Shown here in pieces: positions 23,949 through 31,639 of a stretch of DNA of 64,000 nt. This DNA comes from Roseimicrobium sp. ORNL1 (lineage in GTDB: Bacteria; Verrucomicrobiota; Verrucomicrobiia; Verrucomicrobiales; Verrucomicrobiaceae), in contig NZ_CP049143.1 of NCBI RefSeq assembly GCF_011044495.1, forward strand, positions 2,666,001 through 2,730,000, in the 5' to 3' direction. The notes under the pieces were generated by a model. The model was not told the DNA's origin. It searched no databases and saw nothing but the letters and a program-made list of their open reading frames with translations. Each line of letters starts with the position of its first letter. The stretch's first letter is position 1. The translations under genes were made by a program, and so were the position numbers.

Positions 23949-26048
23949 CTACCGCCTCCGATACACCCGATAACTAAACAGTTCCTCCGTCCCCGGCAGC
24001 ACGCCCACGCGCTCGAACTCGCCTGACGGCAACTCCACCACGCGCGCATACACTTCCGGCACGCGCGGCTTGCTGTGCTGGTCGCTGCAATAAAAAACAT
24101 ACAGCGCCTTTCCCGCAGCCTGGCTGTCCGCGATCACGCGTTCCAAATCGGCGGCGCTTTCCAGAATGCGCACCCGTGGATCATAGATGGCACTCTGCCG
24201 ATCACTCACGCCGAAGGTCGCCGTCATGGCATCCGGAGATTGCGAGCGGATCAGCTGCACCACCTCACGCACCGGCTGGCGGTCGGCCAAGCGAATCACT
24301 GCACGCGAATGCGCCGTGGCCGTATCAAAGCGGAGCACGAGCCACAGCACGGCCACGAGGGGTGTCCATCTCCACTTCACCACCTGCGCTGCCTCCTGCA
24401 GCATCAGCGGCAGCGCGAGCACACCGGGGATGAGGAGGAAGAGGAGATACCACACCGTCATCGGCTTGCCCGGCTGCACATTCATCAGGCAGATGACCAC
24501 ACCCGCCACCACCGGCGCGGTGATGACCACACGCGAGGCCATGTTCCGCAGCGTAGCCCCGAGCAGTGAGACGACAGCGAGCAGCAGCAGCACGACGGGG
24601 GCGGCGATGCCCGTGAAGAAGAGTTCCTGATGCTCATGCAGCCAGTCCGTGCCACGATGCGTGTCCGGGAAGAAATTCTCATACGGCCAGCCAAACACGA
24701 GCACCGAGCCCAGGTCGCGATACCACTGCCACACATCCGTCACGTAGTTCGGCTGCGGCTCCTTCAGGAAAAGCAGGATCTGCGGAATGACCGGCAGCAT
24801 GAGCTGCAGCACGATCACCGCGCCCAGCAGATTCATCGCGATGAGCGTGCCCACCTTCTTCCACCCGCCACGGCAGATGAGCTCGACGAGCACGAAGAGA
24901 TTCACAAACGCCGCCACCACCAGCGAACCGGGGAAGCTCATCAAGTAGAGCGCCTCACCCCCGGCGAAGAGCAGCCACCAGCGCAGCTTGTTCGTGCGCA
25001 GTGCCAGCAGCAGTCCATACAGGCTCAGCGCGAGGAAGCACATCATCATGGAGTAGCCGCGCGCCTCCGCGGAGTAGCGGATGTGCCACGGGTGCAGCGC
25101 CAGCAGCCACGCACCCCCGAGCCCCGCCAGCGGCGAGCCTATCTCCTTTCCCAGGAGGAAGATCATCAATATCGTGATGAGTGCGGCGATGTACGAAGGC
25201 ATCCGCACCACATACTCGGCAAACGTATCACGCGGCGCTCCCGTCGTGACGCGCCACGCCTCCAGGCTCAGCCGCATCGTCAGCGAGCTCAGCACATGGT
25301 TGTTTCCATTGCGCGCTTCCCAGAGCGTATCCACCCACGTCACCGGCTCGAACTTCCACTCGCCAGTGCCGGCGGCCACAATGCTGCTGCTGCTGCTCTT
25401 GCCACTCGCGTCCTTCTCTTTCTCCTTTTCCTTCTTCTTCTCCTGCCTCCACTCGCCGTGGGCGAACTTCCGCACCGCGTATTCTTCATCATTCCACAGG
25501 CTGTGGTGCATCTTTGGCCAGCGCTCCCACGCGCCCACCGCGAGCGCGAGGATGAGCAGCAGATAGGTAATCGGTCGCAAGGCACCGCGCAGAATGTCAG
25601 GCGGCGCGGTAGATTTGGAGGTGGAGGGCTGTGGGGTGGGGGAAGGGGAGGACGAGGACGGTGCAGACGATGTCTCAGAAGAATCCGAGGACGCCGTCGT
25701 CGACGAGGGAGAAGAAGATGATGACGATGAAGACGAAGATGGACGCGGCATCCACTTGCCCGCCGTGCCCAGCAGCAGCGTGAGCATCCCGGCATTCACC
25801 ACCGCGGCCCACCATGAGCCGATGATGGCATACTCCTTGGGCTGCAGTGGTTCCTGCTTCGCCTTCCGGCGCTCCACGGTGCGGCCCCAGGGCTTCTCAC
25901 CTTCCACCGTGTACACCACCGCGCCGATCAAGAGCGCGAGCATCAGCCCCAGCAGCACCAGTCCCGGGGTGCCGAAGCGCCCCCGCAGGCGCTGCCACAG
26001 GCTGGCGGCGGTACTGGCAGGTGCGGGCGATGATGCAGAGTCAGTCAT
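23949..26048 (-). CDS. Membrane glycosyltransferase, GT39/ArnT-like
   Basis: This is a protein of about 699 residues with many membrane segments (first one GLVLLGLMLALLIGAVVYTV near residue 30). It resembles the dolichyl-phosphate-mannose/ArnT superfamily, which moves sugars from polyprenyl-phosphate donors to lipid or protein on the outer face of the inner membrane. Supporting features are an acidic loop after TM1-2 with HHSLWNDEEYAVRKFAHGEW (DE in the catalytic position) and HPWHIRYSAEARGYSMMMC, the signature of this superfamily. A low-complexity Ser/Pro segment lies at about 80-140. I chose the ATG at 26048; the frame extends upstream to 26246 but into unlikely sequence. Divergent from the DUF5069 gene. 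Confidence 0.82.
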   Translation of the reverse strand: MTDSASSPAPASTAASLWQRLRGRFGTPGLVLLGLMLALLIGAVVYTVEGEKPWGRTVERRKAKQEPLQPKEYAIIGSWWAAVVNAGMLTLLLGTAGKWMPRPSSSSSSSSSSPSSTTASSDSSETSSAPSSSSPSPTPQPSTSKSTAPPDILRGALRPITYLLLILALAVGAWERWPKMHHSLWNDEEYAVRKFAHGEWRQEKKKEKEKEKDASGKSSSSSIVAAGTGEWKFEPVTWVDTLWEARNGNNHVLSSLTMRLSLEAWRVTTGAPRDTFAEYVVRMPSYIAALITILMIFLLGKEIGSPLAGLGGAWLLALHPWHIRYSAEARGYSMMMCFLALSLYGLLLALRTNKLRWWLLFAGGEALYLMSFPGSLVVAAFVNLFVLVELICRGGWKKVGTLIAMNLLGAVIVLQLMLPVIPQILLFLKEPQPNYVTDVWQWYRDLGSVLVFGWPYENFFPDTHRGTDWLHEHQELFFTGIAAPVVLLLLAVVSLLGATLRNMASRVVITAPVVAGVVICLMNVQPGKPMTVWYLLFLLIPGVLALPLMLQEAAQVVKWRWTPLVAVLWLVLRFDTATAHSRAVIRLADRQPVREVVQLIRSQSPDAMTATFGVSDRQSAIYDPRVRILESAADLERVIADSQAAGKALYVFYCSDQHSKPRVPEVYARVVELPSGEFERVGVLPGTEELFSYRVYRRR

Positions 26049-26238
26049 GAAGAGGAGAGGCGCGGAATTGGCAAAAAAGGTGCAGGGGAAGAGGCGGATG
26101 CGCGGCGATGGTCGTTTGACGCTTCGGCGGATGTCCCTATCATGCGTTTTCCGTGTCTGACGCAACCACATTCTCCATGCGGTGCGTAGGCATTTGCAGA
26201 CCTCAAGACCCCCTCCCACCTCCACTTTTCCCAATCCC

Positions 26239-26772
26239 ATGTCCAACTCCTTTCACTGGGCCTCCCAGTTCGGCGAGCTTTTCGTAAGCTGCTGTGATGA
26301 ATACGAAGACGACAACAAGGACTATGCCGCCTGGTTCGATGAGGAGGACCTCGCCTACCTGAACTCCATCGGCGCGAAGCCGCGTGAGATTTTCGACTAC
26401 GTGGAGGACTGCTGCAGCGCCGAGGGCGATGAGCCCACGCCTGAGACCGCGCTCCTTGTGGCCGCCGTGCGCCGCGACTACTTCCTCGTGGAGCAGAAGG
26501 GCGTGCCCAGCACCAAGGTCGTGCCCCAGAGCTCCCTACCTCCCAAGCCCGAGGAACTGGACGGCATCCCCTGGCTGCCCCGCATCATCGCCAAGGCCGA
26601 GGCCAAACTCCGCGGCGAGATGGATGATGACACCATGTACGGCTGCGGCGGTGACCGCGCCTTTCTTGAGAAGCACAAACTGCACGCCGCTGACTTCCTG
26701 CGCGTGGTGTGGGCCGCAAAGGGTGACAAGGAACGCATCCTCCGCTTCGTAAAGAGTGGGAAGTGGGATTAA
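26239..26772 (+). CDS. DUF5069-containing protein
   Basis: This is a 177-residue soluble protein. The C-terminal half (LDGIPWLPRIIAKAEAKLRG, GGDRAFLEKHKLHAADFLRV, then ILRFVKSGKW) matches the pattern of DUF5069, a domain frequent in Verrucomicrobia and Planctomycetes. The acidic N-terminal half (CCDEYEDDNKDYAAWFDEED) is an added region. Function unknown. I chose the ATG at 26239; the frame extends a little further upstream. The following gene starts inside its last codons, so the two may be coupled. Confidence 0.75.
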   Translation: MSNSFHWASQFGELFVSCCDEYEDDNKDYAAWFDEEDLAYLNSIGAKPREIFDYVEDCCSAEGDEPTPETALLVAAVRRDYFLVEQKGVPSTKVVPQSSLPPKPEELDGIPWLPRIIAKAEAKLRGEMDDDTMYGCGGDRAFLEKHKLHAADFLRVVWAAKGDKERILRFVKSGKWD

Positions 26773-27722
26773 GCGAGTCTCCAACACCGGAAGACAAGCA
26801 TGACACCGCAGCAGGCCTCGTCCATGCTGCGGTGGAAGCAAAGCATCACCGGGGACGCAAGTCCCTGCGTGGCTGCGGCATCACCGCGCTGCTGTGGATT
26901 GCCGCGATCGTGTTCCTGGCCGTCGTCCAACCGGACATGGAGAAGGGGAGGACGTGGGAGATGGTCAGCGCCGGGTCTGCCATGCTTTTTCTCTTCTTCG
27001 GGGCCCCCGCCTTCGGTGTGCTCTACGGCATTGAGGCCGGAAGCTACTTGAACTGGCGGAAGAAGCAGTACCCCGGCACGAGGTGGTGGCGGCTTTTCCT
27101 GGGATTCTGGTGGCTGCTGTTTGCCGCATTGTTCCTCGCGTTCGGCCTGCTGAATTTGATCGAGGCGATCTATGGTTTGTTCCGCGAGAGGGAGACTGCG
27201 GAGATTGTGCAGACGACCTTCCTCGGCTTGGCATGCGGAGGCGTGGGCTGGTTCCTCGGATGGCTCGCCCTCAGGAGAAAGACGGAATCCTCGGAAGAGG
27301 TGGACACGGCCATCGCGGACGCATGGAAGCATGCATGGGACGCGCTTGATTTCGTCACGCTGGAGCAGCAGCTGGGTTGTACTCTGCCTCCCGCTTACAA
27401 AGCGATGCTGCAACCCGGCAGCGAGTGGCGCGAGAAGAGCTGGATGCTGTGTCCCAAGGGACTCGAAAACGAAGACGAGGAACTTTACGACGTGCTCATG
27501 CTCCTGCCTCCGCATCCCAAAGCATTGGAGAAGCATCCCATCACCGGCGAAACAGTGCTGTGCTTTGCGCGAGCGGAGTTTGGTGTGTATTTCCTGAAGC
27601 CCGGCAGCGAAGACCCTCCTGTATTTCTTTTTTCCAAAGACTCCGGACCCGACAACATCGAAGAAATCGCCCCAAGTCTCTCCGTGTTTCTCAGCTGGCC
27701 GAAGAGGGGGTGGGGGGAGTAG
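26763..27722 (+). CDS. Membrane protein with C-terminal SMI1/KNR4-like domain (copy 1)
   Basis: This is a 319-residue protein. About four hydrophobic segments lie at residues 40-190 (GCGITALLWIAAIVFLAVVQ is the first). A cytoplasmic C-terminal domain of about 120 residues begins LDFVTLEQQLGCTLPPAYKA, the opening signature of the SMI1/KNR4 fold that often serves as an immunity or adaptor domain. It starts with GTG at 26763, overlapping the previous stop, with purine-rich AGAGTGGGA just upstream. It is closely related to the next gene (28119). No toxin gene adjoins it, so an immunity role is unproven. Confidence 0.7.
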   Translation: MGLSESPTPEDKHDTAAGLVHAAVEAKHHRGRKSLRGCGITALLWIAAIVFLAVVQPDMEKGRTWEMVSAGSAMLFLFFGAPAFGVLYGIEAGSYLNWRKKQYPGTRWWRLFLGFWWLLFAALFLAFGLLNLIEAIYGLFRERETAEIVQTTFLGLACGGVGWFLGWLALRRKTESSEEVDTAIADAWKHAWDALDFVTLEQQLGCTLPPAYKAMLQPGSEWREKSWMLCPKGLENEDEELYDVLMLLPPHPKALEKHPITGETVLCFARAEFGVYFLKPGSEDPPVFLFSKDSGPDNIEEIAPSLSVFLSWPKRGWGE

Positions 27723-27775
27723 TTCGTAGTTCGTAGTTCGTAGTTCGTAGTTCGTAGTTCGTAGTTCGTAGTTTT
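27720..27775 (+). repeat. Heptanucleotide tandem repeat (TAGTTCG)x7
   Basis: Seven perfect copies start at 27720, 27727, 27734, 27741, 27748, 27755 and 27762, followed by TAGTTTTATTTTT. The first copy's TAG is the stop codon of the gene ending at 27722. Every copy carries TAG, and because 7 is not a multiple of 3 the array puts stops in all three frames. Confidence 0.95.
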
Positions 27776-27859
27776 ATTTTTCCATCTGCTGCTCACCGTT
27801 CACTGCTTGCTGCTCGTGATTGGTACCAGCAGGGAGATAAAGCGGAGCGTGCCCAGTTA

Positions 27860-28025
27860 TGGTACCAATTCGCTTTGCGTCTTGGAGTGCGGTGGCACAG
27901 GCCTCCCTTGAGGCCGCGACACCGCATTGAACGAAGGAATAGAGTCCTGATGCACCGCTGAACGTTCGTGGAACCCAGCATCCCAAGCTCGTCACCGCAC
28001 TCCAAGACGCAACACGCTCCGTCAT
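27860..28025. repeat. Family K palindrome
   Basis: TTCGCTTTGCGTCTTGGAGT..GCGGTG (27869) faces CACCGCACTCCAAGACGCAA (27992), with GCCTCCCTTGAGGCCGCGAC between. Further copies are at 37465-37540 and 38100-38170. No gene is seen in 27776-28118. Confidence 0.65.
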
Positions 28026-28118
28026 CTGCAATCGTCCATCATCATCACAGCAGCCATTTAGTTGAATCTGCGTGCACGCACCTCCGGCTACGTTAGAATC
28101 CAGGGTCGAAAAAAACCC

Positions 28119-29102
28119 ATGGCCTCGCACGACCTCTCCCCCAAAGACGAGCGCAACCCGGAGAACCCGGAGGCGCTCGCAGAGGAAGATGTCGCCACCC
28201 TCGTGCGCCAGGGCGGGCATAGTGAGGGGCTTCGGACCATGCGCGGGTGTGGCGTTACCGCCCTGCTGTGGTTCGTGTGCATCGTCGGCGGCTATGTTTT
28301 CTTGAGATACCTTGAGGGCAGGAAAGAGGAACCAGGACTCTTGGCCGGTGTCATCGGTTGGACCGCTGGCATCTATGTGATCCTCATCGGTCCCGCCCTT
28401 GGCGTGCTCTATGCCATCGAATTGGTGGGCTACCTCAACTGGCGGAAGAAGAAAGGCGCTGCCAATATCTTCTGGCGCCTGTTCATCGGCTTCTGGCTGC
28501 TCGTGTTCGCTGCGCTGTTCCTGGGATTTGGCGGGGCTTCCATGTTTGTGAGTGTGCGCGAATTCGTGAAGTTCGAGGGATTGGCCAATACCGCCGCGGC
28601 GGTGGGAGGCGTCGCCCTGGGAGCCATGCTCTTCGGCGCTGGGGTGATTTTCGTACGGACCTGCTTCACAAGAAAAGGATTCTCCACCGAGGAACAGGAC
28701 ATCGCCGCCGCCGAAGCCGAGCTGCGAGCGTGGAAAAACCTCGACTTCGAGACCCTGGAATCCCAGCTCGGCTGCACCCTGCCCGCTGCCTACAAGGCCA
28801 TGCTGCAACCCGGCAGCGAGTGGCATAGGAAGGAGTGGGCGATTCATCCCAAGGGACTCGACAATGATGAGGAGCTCTACCTCATCTTCGGCCTCCACCT
28901 GCCAGACCAGAATGCCATTCGCAGGCATCCCACCACCAGCGAGACCATGCTCTGCTTCGGCAGCGCCGAGGGACTCGAATACTGGATCCGCCCCGGTACG
29001 GAAGACCCACCGGTCTATGAGTGCGTCACCGACACCCTTCCCTTCGAAGCGACCGAGATCGCGCCGCATCTCTCCGTGTTTCTGGGCTGGCCGAAGGATT
29101 AG
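28119..29102 (+). CDS. Membrane protein with C-terminal SMI1/KNR4-like domain (copy 2)
   Basis: This 327-residue paralogue of the preceding gene has an identical architecture: a soluble N-terminus, about four membrane segments (MRGCGVTALLWFVCIVGGYV first) and the C-terminal LDFETLESQLGCTLPAAYKA domain. Blocks such as YKAMLQPGSEW and the closing SVFLGWPKD are shared almost exactly, while the membrane part has diverged. It starts at the ATG of MASHDLSPKD. The pair results from tandem duplication with a family K palindrome and the heptamer array now between. Function unknown. Confidence 0.72.
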   Translation: MASHDLSPKDERNPENPEALAEEDVATLVRQGGHSEGLRTMRGCGVTALLWFVCIVGGYVFLRYLEGRKEEPGLLAGVIGWTAGIYVILIGPALGVLYAIELVGYLNWRKKKGAANIFWRLFIGFWLLVFAALFLGFGGASMFVSVREFVKFEGLANTAAAVGGVALGAMLFGAGVIFVRTCFTRKGFSTEEQDIAAAEAELRAWKNLDFETLESQLGCTLPAAYKAMLQPGSEWHRKEWAIHPKGLDNDEELYLIFGLHLPDQNAIRRHPTTSETMLCFGSAEGLEYWIRPGTEDPPVYECVTDTLPFEATEIAPHLSVFLGWPKD

Positions 29103-29128
29103 AGCGGGTGTGTTCGTGTGCAGTGGAT

Positions 29129-29315
29129 TCAACACAGAGACACAGAGGAAACTTCGGAGACTGAAACTGAGAAAATCGGGATTGGTTCTTGGTTCTTGGT
29201 TAGTTCCGAGCCTGCATCATCCGGCACGTGAACTCGGACTTCGAATTCAGTCTTTCGCACTCGCATTCTCAGTCTCCGAAGTTCCTCTGCGTCTCTGTGT
29301 CTCTGTGTTGAATCC
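29129..29315. repeat. Family H palindromic repeat, intact copy
   Basis: TTCAACACAGAGACACAGAG at the left is complementary to CTCTGTGTCTCTGTGTTGAA at the right, with inner AACTTCGGAGACTGAAACTG / CAGTCTCCGAAGTT. The centre contains GGTTCTTGGTTAGTTCCGAG and CCTGCATCATCCGGCACGTG, which match (reversed) the copy interrupted by the IS at 12361-13601. A half copy is at 31495-31535. Confidence 0.8.
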
Positions 29316-29462
29316 CACGCAGCATGCCCCACCCAGCACCCTCCTGCCGGCTTCCACCGCTCACACGCATCACATGCCACACCATAAACGATTCACTCTC
29401 GATCACACGTCCTGTCGCGTATCATGATATGAACATCGGCAGCTGAAAGCAGAGGTCCCCTC

Positions 29463-30416
29463 ATGAGCCACGAACCTGAAACCCAGTCGCACGAGCAATC
29501 GCACGCTCACGCTCATGAGCCTTCGCAGTCCCACAGTCACTCTCATTCGCATTCACACACCCACGCCCTTTCCTCCAATCTCCTCACCGCCTTCCTCCTC
29601 AACCTCGCCTTCACCGGCATCGAGATCGCGGGTGGTCTTTGGACAAACAGCATCGCCATCCTGAGCGATGCGCTGCATGACGCGGGAGATTCCCTCACGC
29701 TCGCCCTCGCGCTCTATCTCCAGCGCCTTTCCGTGAAGAGCGCGGACGCACGCTTCACCTACGGCTACCGCCGTTTCTCCTCCCTCGGCGCGCTCATTTC
29801 CGGCGTGCTGCTCTCCGTGGGTGTGGGCTACATGGGCTGGCAGGCCGTGCATCGCCTGAGCAACCCGGAACCCGTGCACGCGCAGGGCATGATGATGCTC
29901 GCCGTCATCGGCGTGCTCTTCAATGGCGCGGCAGCATGGAAGCTGCGCCACAGCCATTCACTCAATGAGAAAGTCGCAGGCTGGCATCTGGTGGAGGACA
30001 CCCTTGGTTGGATCGCCGTGCTCATCGGCAGTGCCATCATGACCGTGTGGGATGTGCCCATCATCGACCCGCTGCTCTCCCTGGCCATCTCCGTCTTCAT
30101 CTTGTGGAATGTCATCCGCAATCTCCGCCAGGTCGCCATGGTCTTCCTGCAGCGCGCGCCGGCGGGGTTCGATGTCGCCGCATTCGAGCGCAGGCTGTGC
30201 GAATTCCCCGGCGTACTCAATGCGCACCTCACCCAGACCTGGACCGTCGATGGCGAGCATCATGTGCTCTCAACGCATCTCGTGATGCAGCCTGGCACCA
30301 CGCGGGAGGAAATCGTGGAAGCCAAACGCCACGTGCACAGGCTGCTGAGGGAGCAGGACTTCGAGCACATCACGGTGGATGTGGAACTGGAAGGGGAGGA
30401 TTGCTCGGCGGAGTGA
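29463..30416 (+). CDS. Cation diffusion facilitator (CDF) metal exporter
   Basis: This is a 317-residue inner-membrane zinc/divalent-metal:proton antiporter. A His-rich tail (residues 9-38, HAHEPSQSHSHSHSHSHTHA) precedes the membrane region. TM2 carries the metal site AILSDALHDAGDSLTLAL (HxxxD pattern) and TM5 carries KVAGWHLVEDTLGWIAVLIG with the second His-Asp pair, the ZitB/CzcD arrangement. The C-terminal cytoplasmic ferredoxin-like domain follows. The His-rich start suggests zinc. The ATG at 29463 follows a weak GAGGTCC. No regulator adjoins it. Substrate choice between Zn, Co and Cd is inference. Confidence 0.9.
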   Translation: MSHEPETQSHEQSHAHAHEPSQSHSHSHSHSHTHALSSNLLTAFLLNLAFTGIEIAGGLWTNSIAILSDALHDAGDSLTLALALYLQRLSVKSADARFTYGYRRFSSLGALISGVLLSVGVGYMGWQAVHRLSNPEPVHAQGMMMLAVIGVLFNGAAAWKLRHSHSLNEKVAGWHLVEDTLGWIAVLIGSAIMTVWDVPIIDPLLSLAISVFILWNVIRNLRQVAMVFLQRAPAGFDVAAFERRLCEFPGVLNAHLTQTWTVDGEHHVLSTHLVMQPGTTREEIVEAKRHVHRLLREQDFEHITVDVELEGEDCSAE

Positions 30417-30419
30417 GCA

Positions 30420-30465
30420 GTGCGACGGTAAGCGGTACGACAGTAAGCAGTGCGACGGTGGGACT
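30420..30465 (+). repeat. Family J short tandem repeat downstream of the CDF gene
   Basis: Variants of GTGCGACGGTAAGCGGTACG and GACAGTAAGCAGTGCGACGG begin 3 bp after the stop. The same GGTAAGC-based motif follows the stops at 33181 and 44165 and precedes the start at 52904. Confidence 0.75.
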
Positions 30466-30584
30466 GTCGGAGACGTGCGGTGTGATATGGTGTGGTTTAG
30501 CGTGATGGATTTGGTCGTAAGCAGCGAAAGCAGCAGAGCAGCAAAGAGGAAGAAGGGTGGGGGAGTGGAAGCTGGTGCCGGAGG

Positions 30585-30765
30585 CCTTGGACTGCGGCAG
30601 CCTGCTGCACGTTCCACTGCGACGAAGTCGCCAAGCTTTCCTGAGTGCGTTACCTTACGAGCGAGAGTCGCCATCGCCACAGCAGGCTGTGGACTCTAGA
30701 AAGCGGCAGCAGGCTGCACGCAGTCCAAGGACGCTGCGCGTCACAGCATCTGGATCATTCGTGTG
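30585..30765. repeat. Family D palindrome
   Basis: CCTTGGACTGCGGCAGCCTG (30584) faces GCAGTCCAAGGACGCTGCGC (30720), enclosing ACAGCAGGCTGTGGACTCTA. The distal flank TCATTCGTGTG is shared with 49810. The rest of 30766-31004 has no gene. Confidence 0.75.
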
Positions 30766-31004
30766 TATTCTCCCTTCACAGTGATGCCACGCGCTTCTGT
30801 TCACCGGACGCAGCGCAGTTTTAGCCATTCTCCTCTTTGTTGCTCTGCTGCTTTCGCTGCTTTGCGTCTAAACCAATGCAGCCCGGTGCGCCCGACTGCA
30901 AGCCCTCGGCACCCTCGTGACACCTACCGACAGCTTATTTACGAAGTGACAGGGGAAACGAAGTTCAAGTAAGATGCCGCATCTAATTCCTCCCAAAAGC
31001 TGGC

Positions 31005-31397
31005 ATGGCTCGCTTTCTCAATTTCCTTCTCGTTTCGGTCTTTCTGTTTTTCAGCGCGATGCTCGCCAGCTCCTACTTGGGTGGAGTCGCGGAGTCGCGT
31101 GAAAGGGCGACGCGTGAAAAGGCGATGCTGGAGTTCGCGCTCTTCATCAGTGACATGAGGCGGCGTGAACCAGGGCTTCCACTGGAGGAGATTTTCGAAA
31201 TGCGGCCGTGGTGGGTTTCCATCCCCAAGGGCATCACCTGTCGCGTCCGTACGGAAGAGGAGCGCAAGCGAAACAATCAGGAGGCGGATGTGATCGTGGA
31301 GTGCCTCGACCATGGCAATTGGGTGGTGCTCAGCAATGGCCAGAGCGGACACTTTGGCCCCTCACGGCAACCCGCGGTTACCTCTCACGCGAAGTGA
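31005..31397 (+). CDS. Small membrane-anchored hypothetical protein (paralogue 1)
   Basis: This is a 130-residue protein with one N-terminal membrane segment (FLNFLLVSVFLFFSAMLASS). The rest is extracytoplasmic or cytoplasmic and carries LEFALFISDMRRREPGLPLE followed by EIFEMRPWW. The same skeleton (short TM, then a Glu/Arg-rich helix, then 'LEEIxxM' and a beta-rich end with VIVECLDHGNWVVLSNG) recurs in the genes at 33618 and 34100. Start ATG at 31005. Function unknown. The trio may form a complex or be variants of one exported factor. Confidence 0.65.
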   Translation: MARFLNFLLVSVFLFFSAMLASSYLGGVAESRERATREKAMLEFALFISDMRRREPGLPLEEIFEMRPWWVSIPKGITCRVRTEEERKRNNQEADVIVECLDHGNWVVLSNGQSGHFGPSRQPAVTSHAK

Positions 31398-31639
31398 AGC
31401 GTGACAATGCCCCGGTGAGGACGCCGGCAATTTCATAAACATTGGCAGGTACGAATATCCTGCCAACCACTGCCACCCCCAATTCCTTTTCTCTCCTCTG
31501 TGGCTCTGTGTCTCTGCGTCTCCGTGTTGAAATCACGCAGCGCCGCCGCCGCCTACCGCTCACCCTCCCATCTTCCTCGCAAGGACTGCGACTTTTCTAA
31601 CCTCACGCAAAGGCGGCCCGCTTTCTACGTACCTGTGCC

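Noticed and set aside
24630-25721. 363-residue plus-strand frame opposite the GT39-like gene
   Set aside because: It is Arg/Gln/His-rich with no motif, and the opposite strand has clear membrane segments and the GT39 signature.
26763-29102. Toxin-immunity locus
   Set aside because: The SMI1/KNR4-like domains invite this, but no toxin gene, Rhs core or secretion tag is present next to them.
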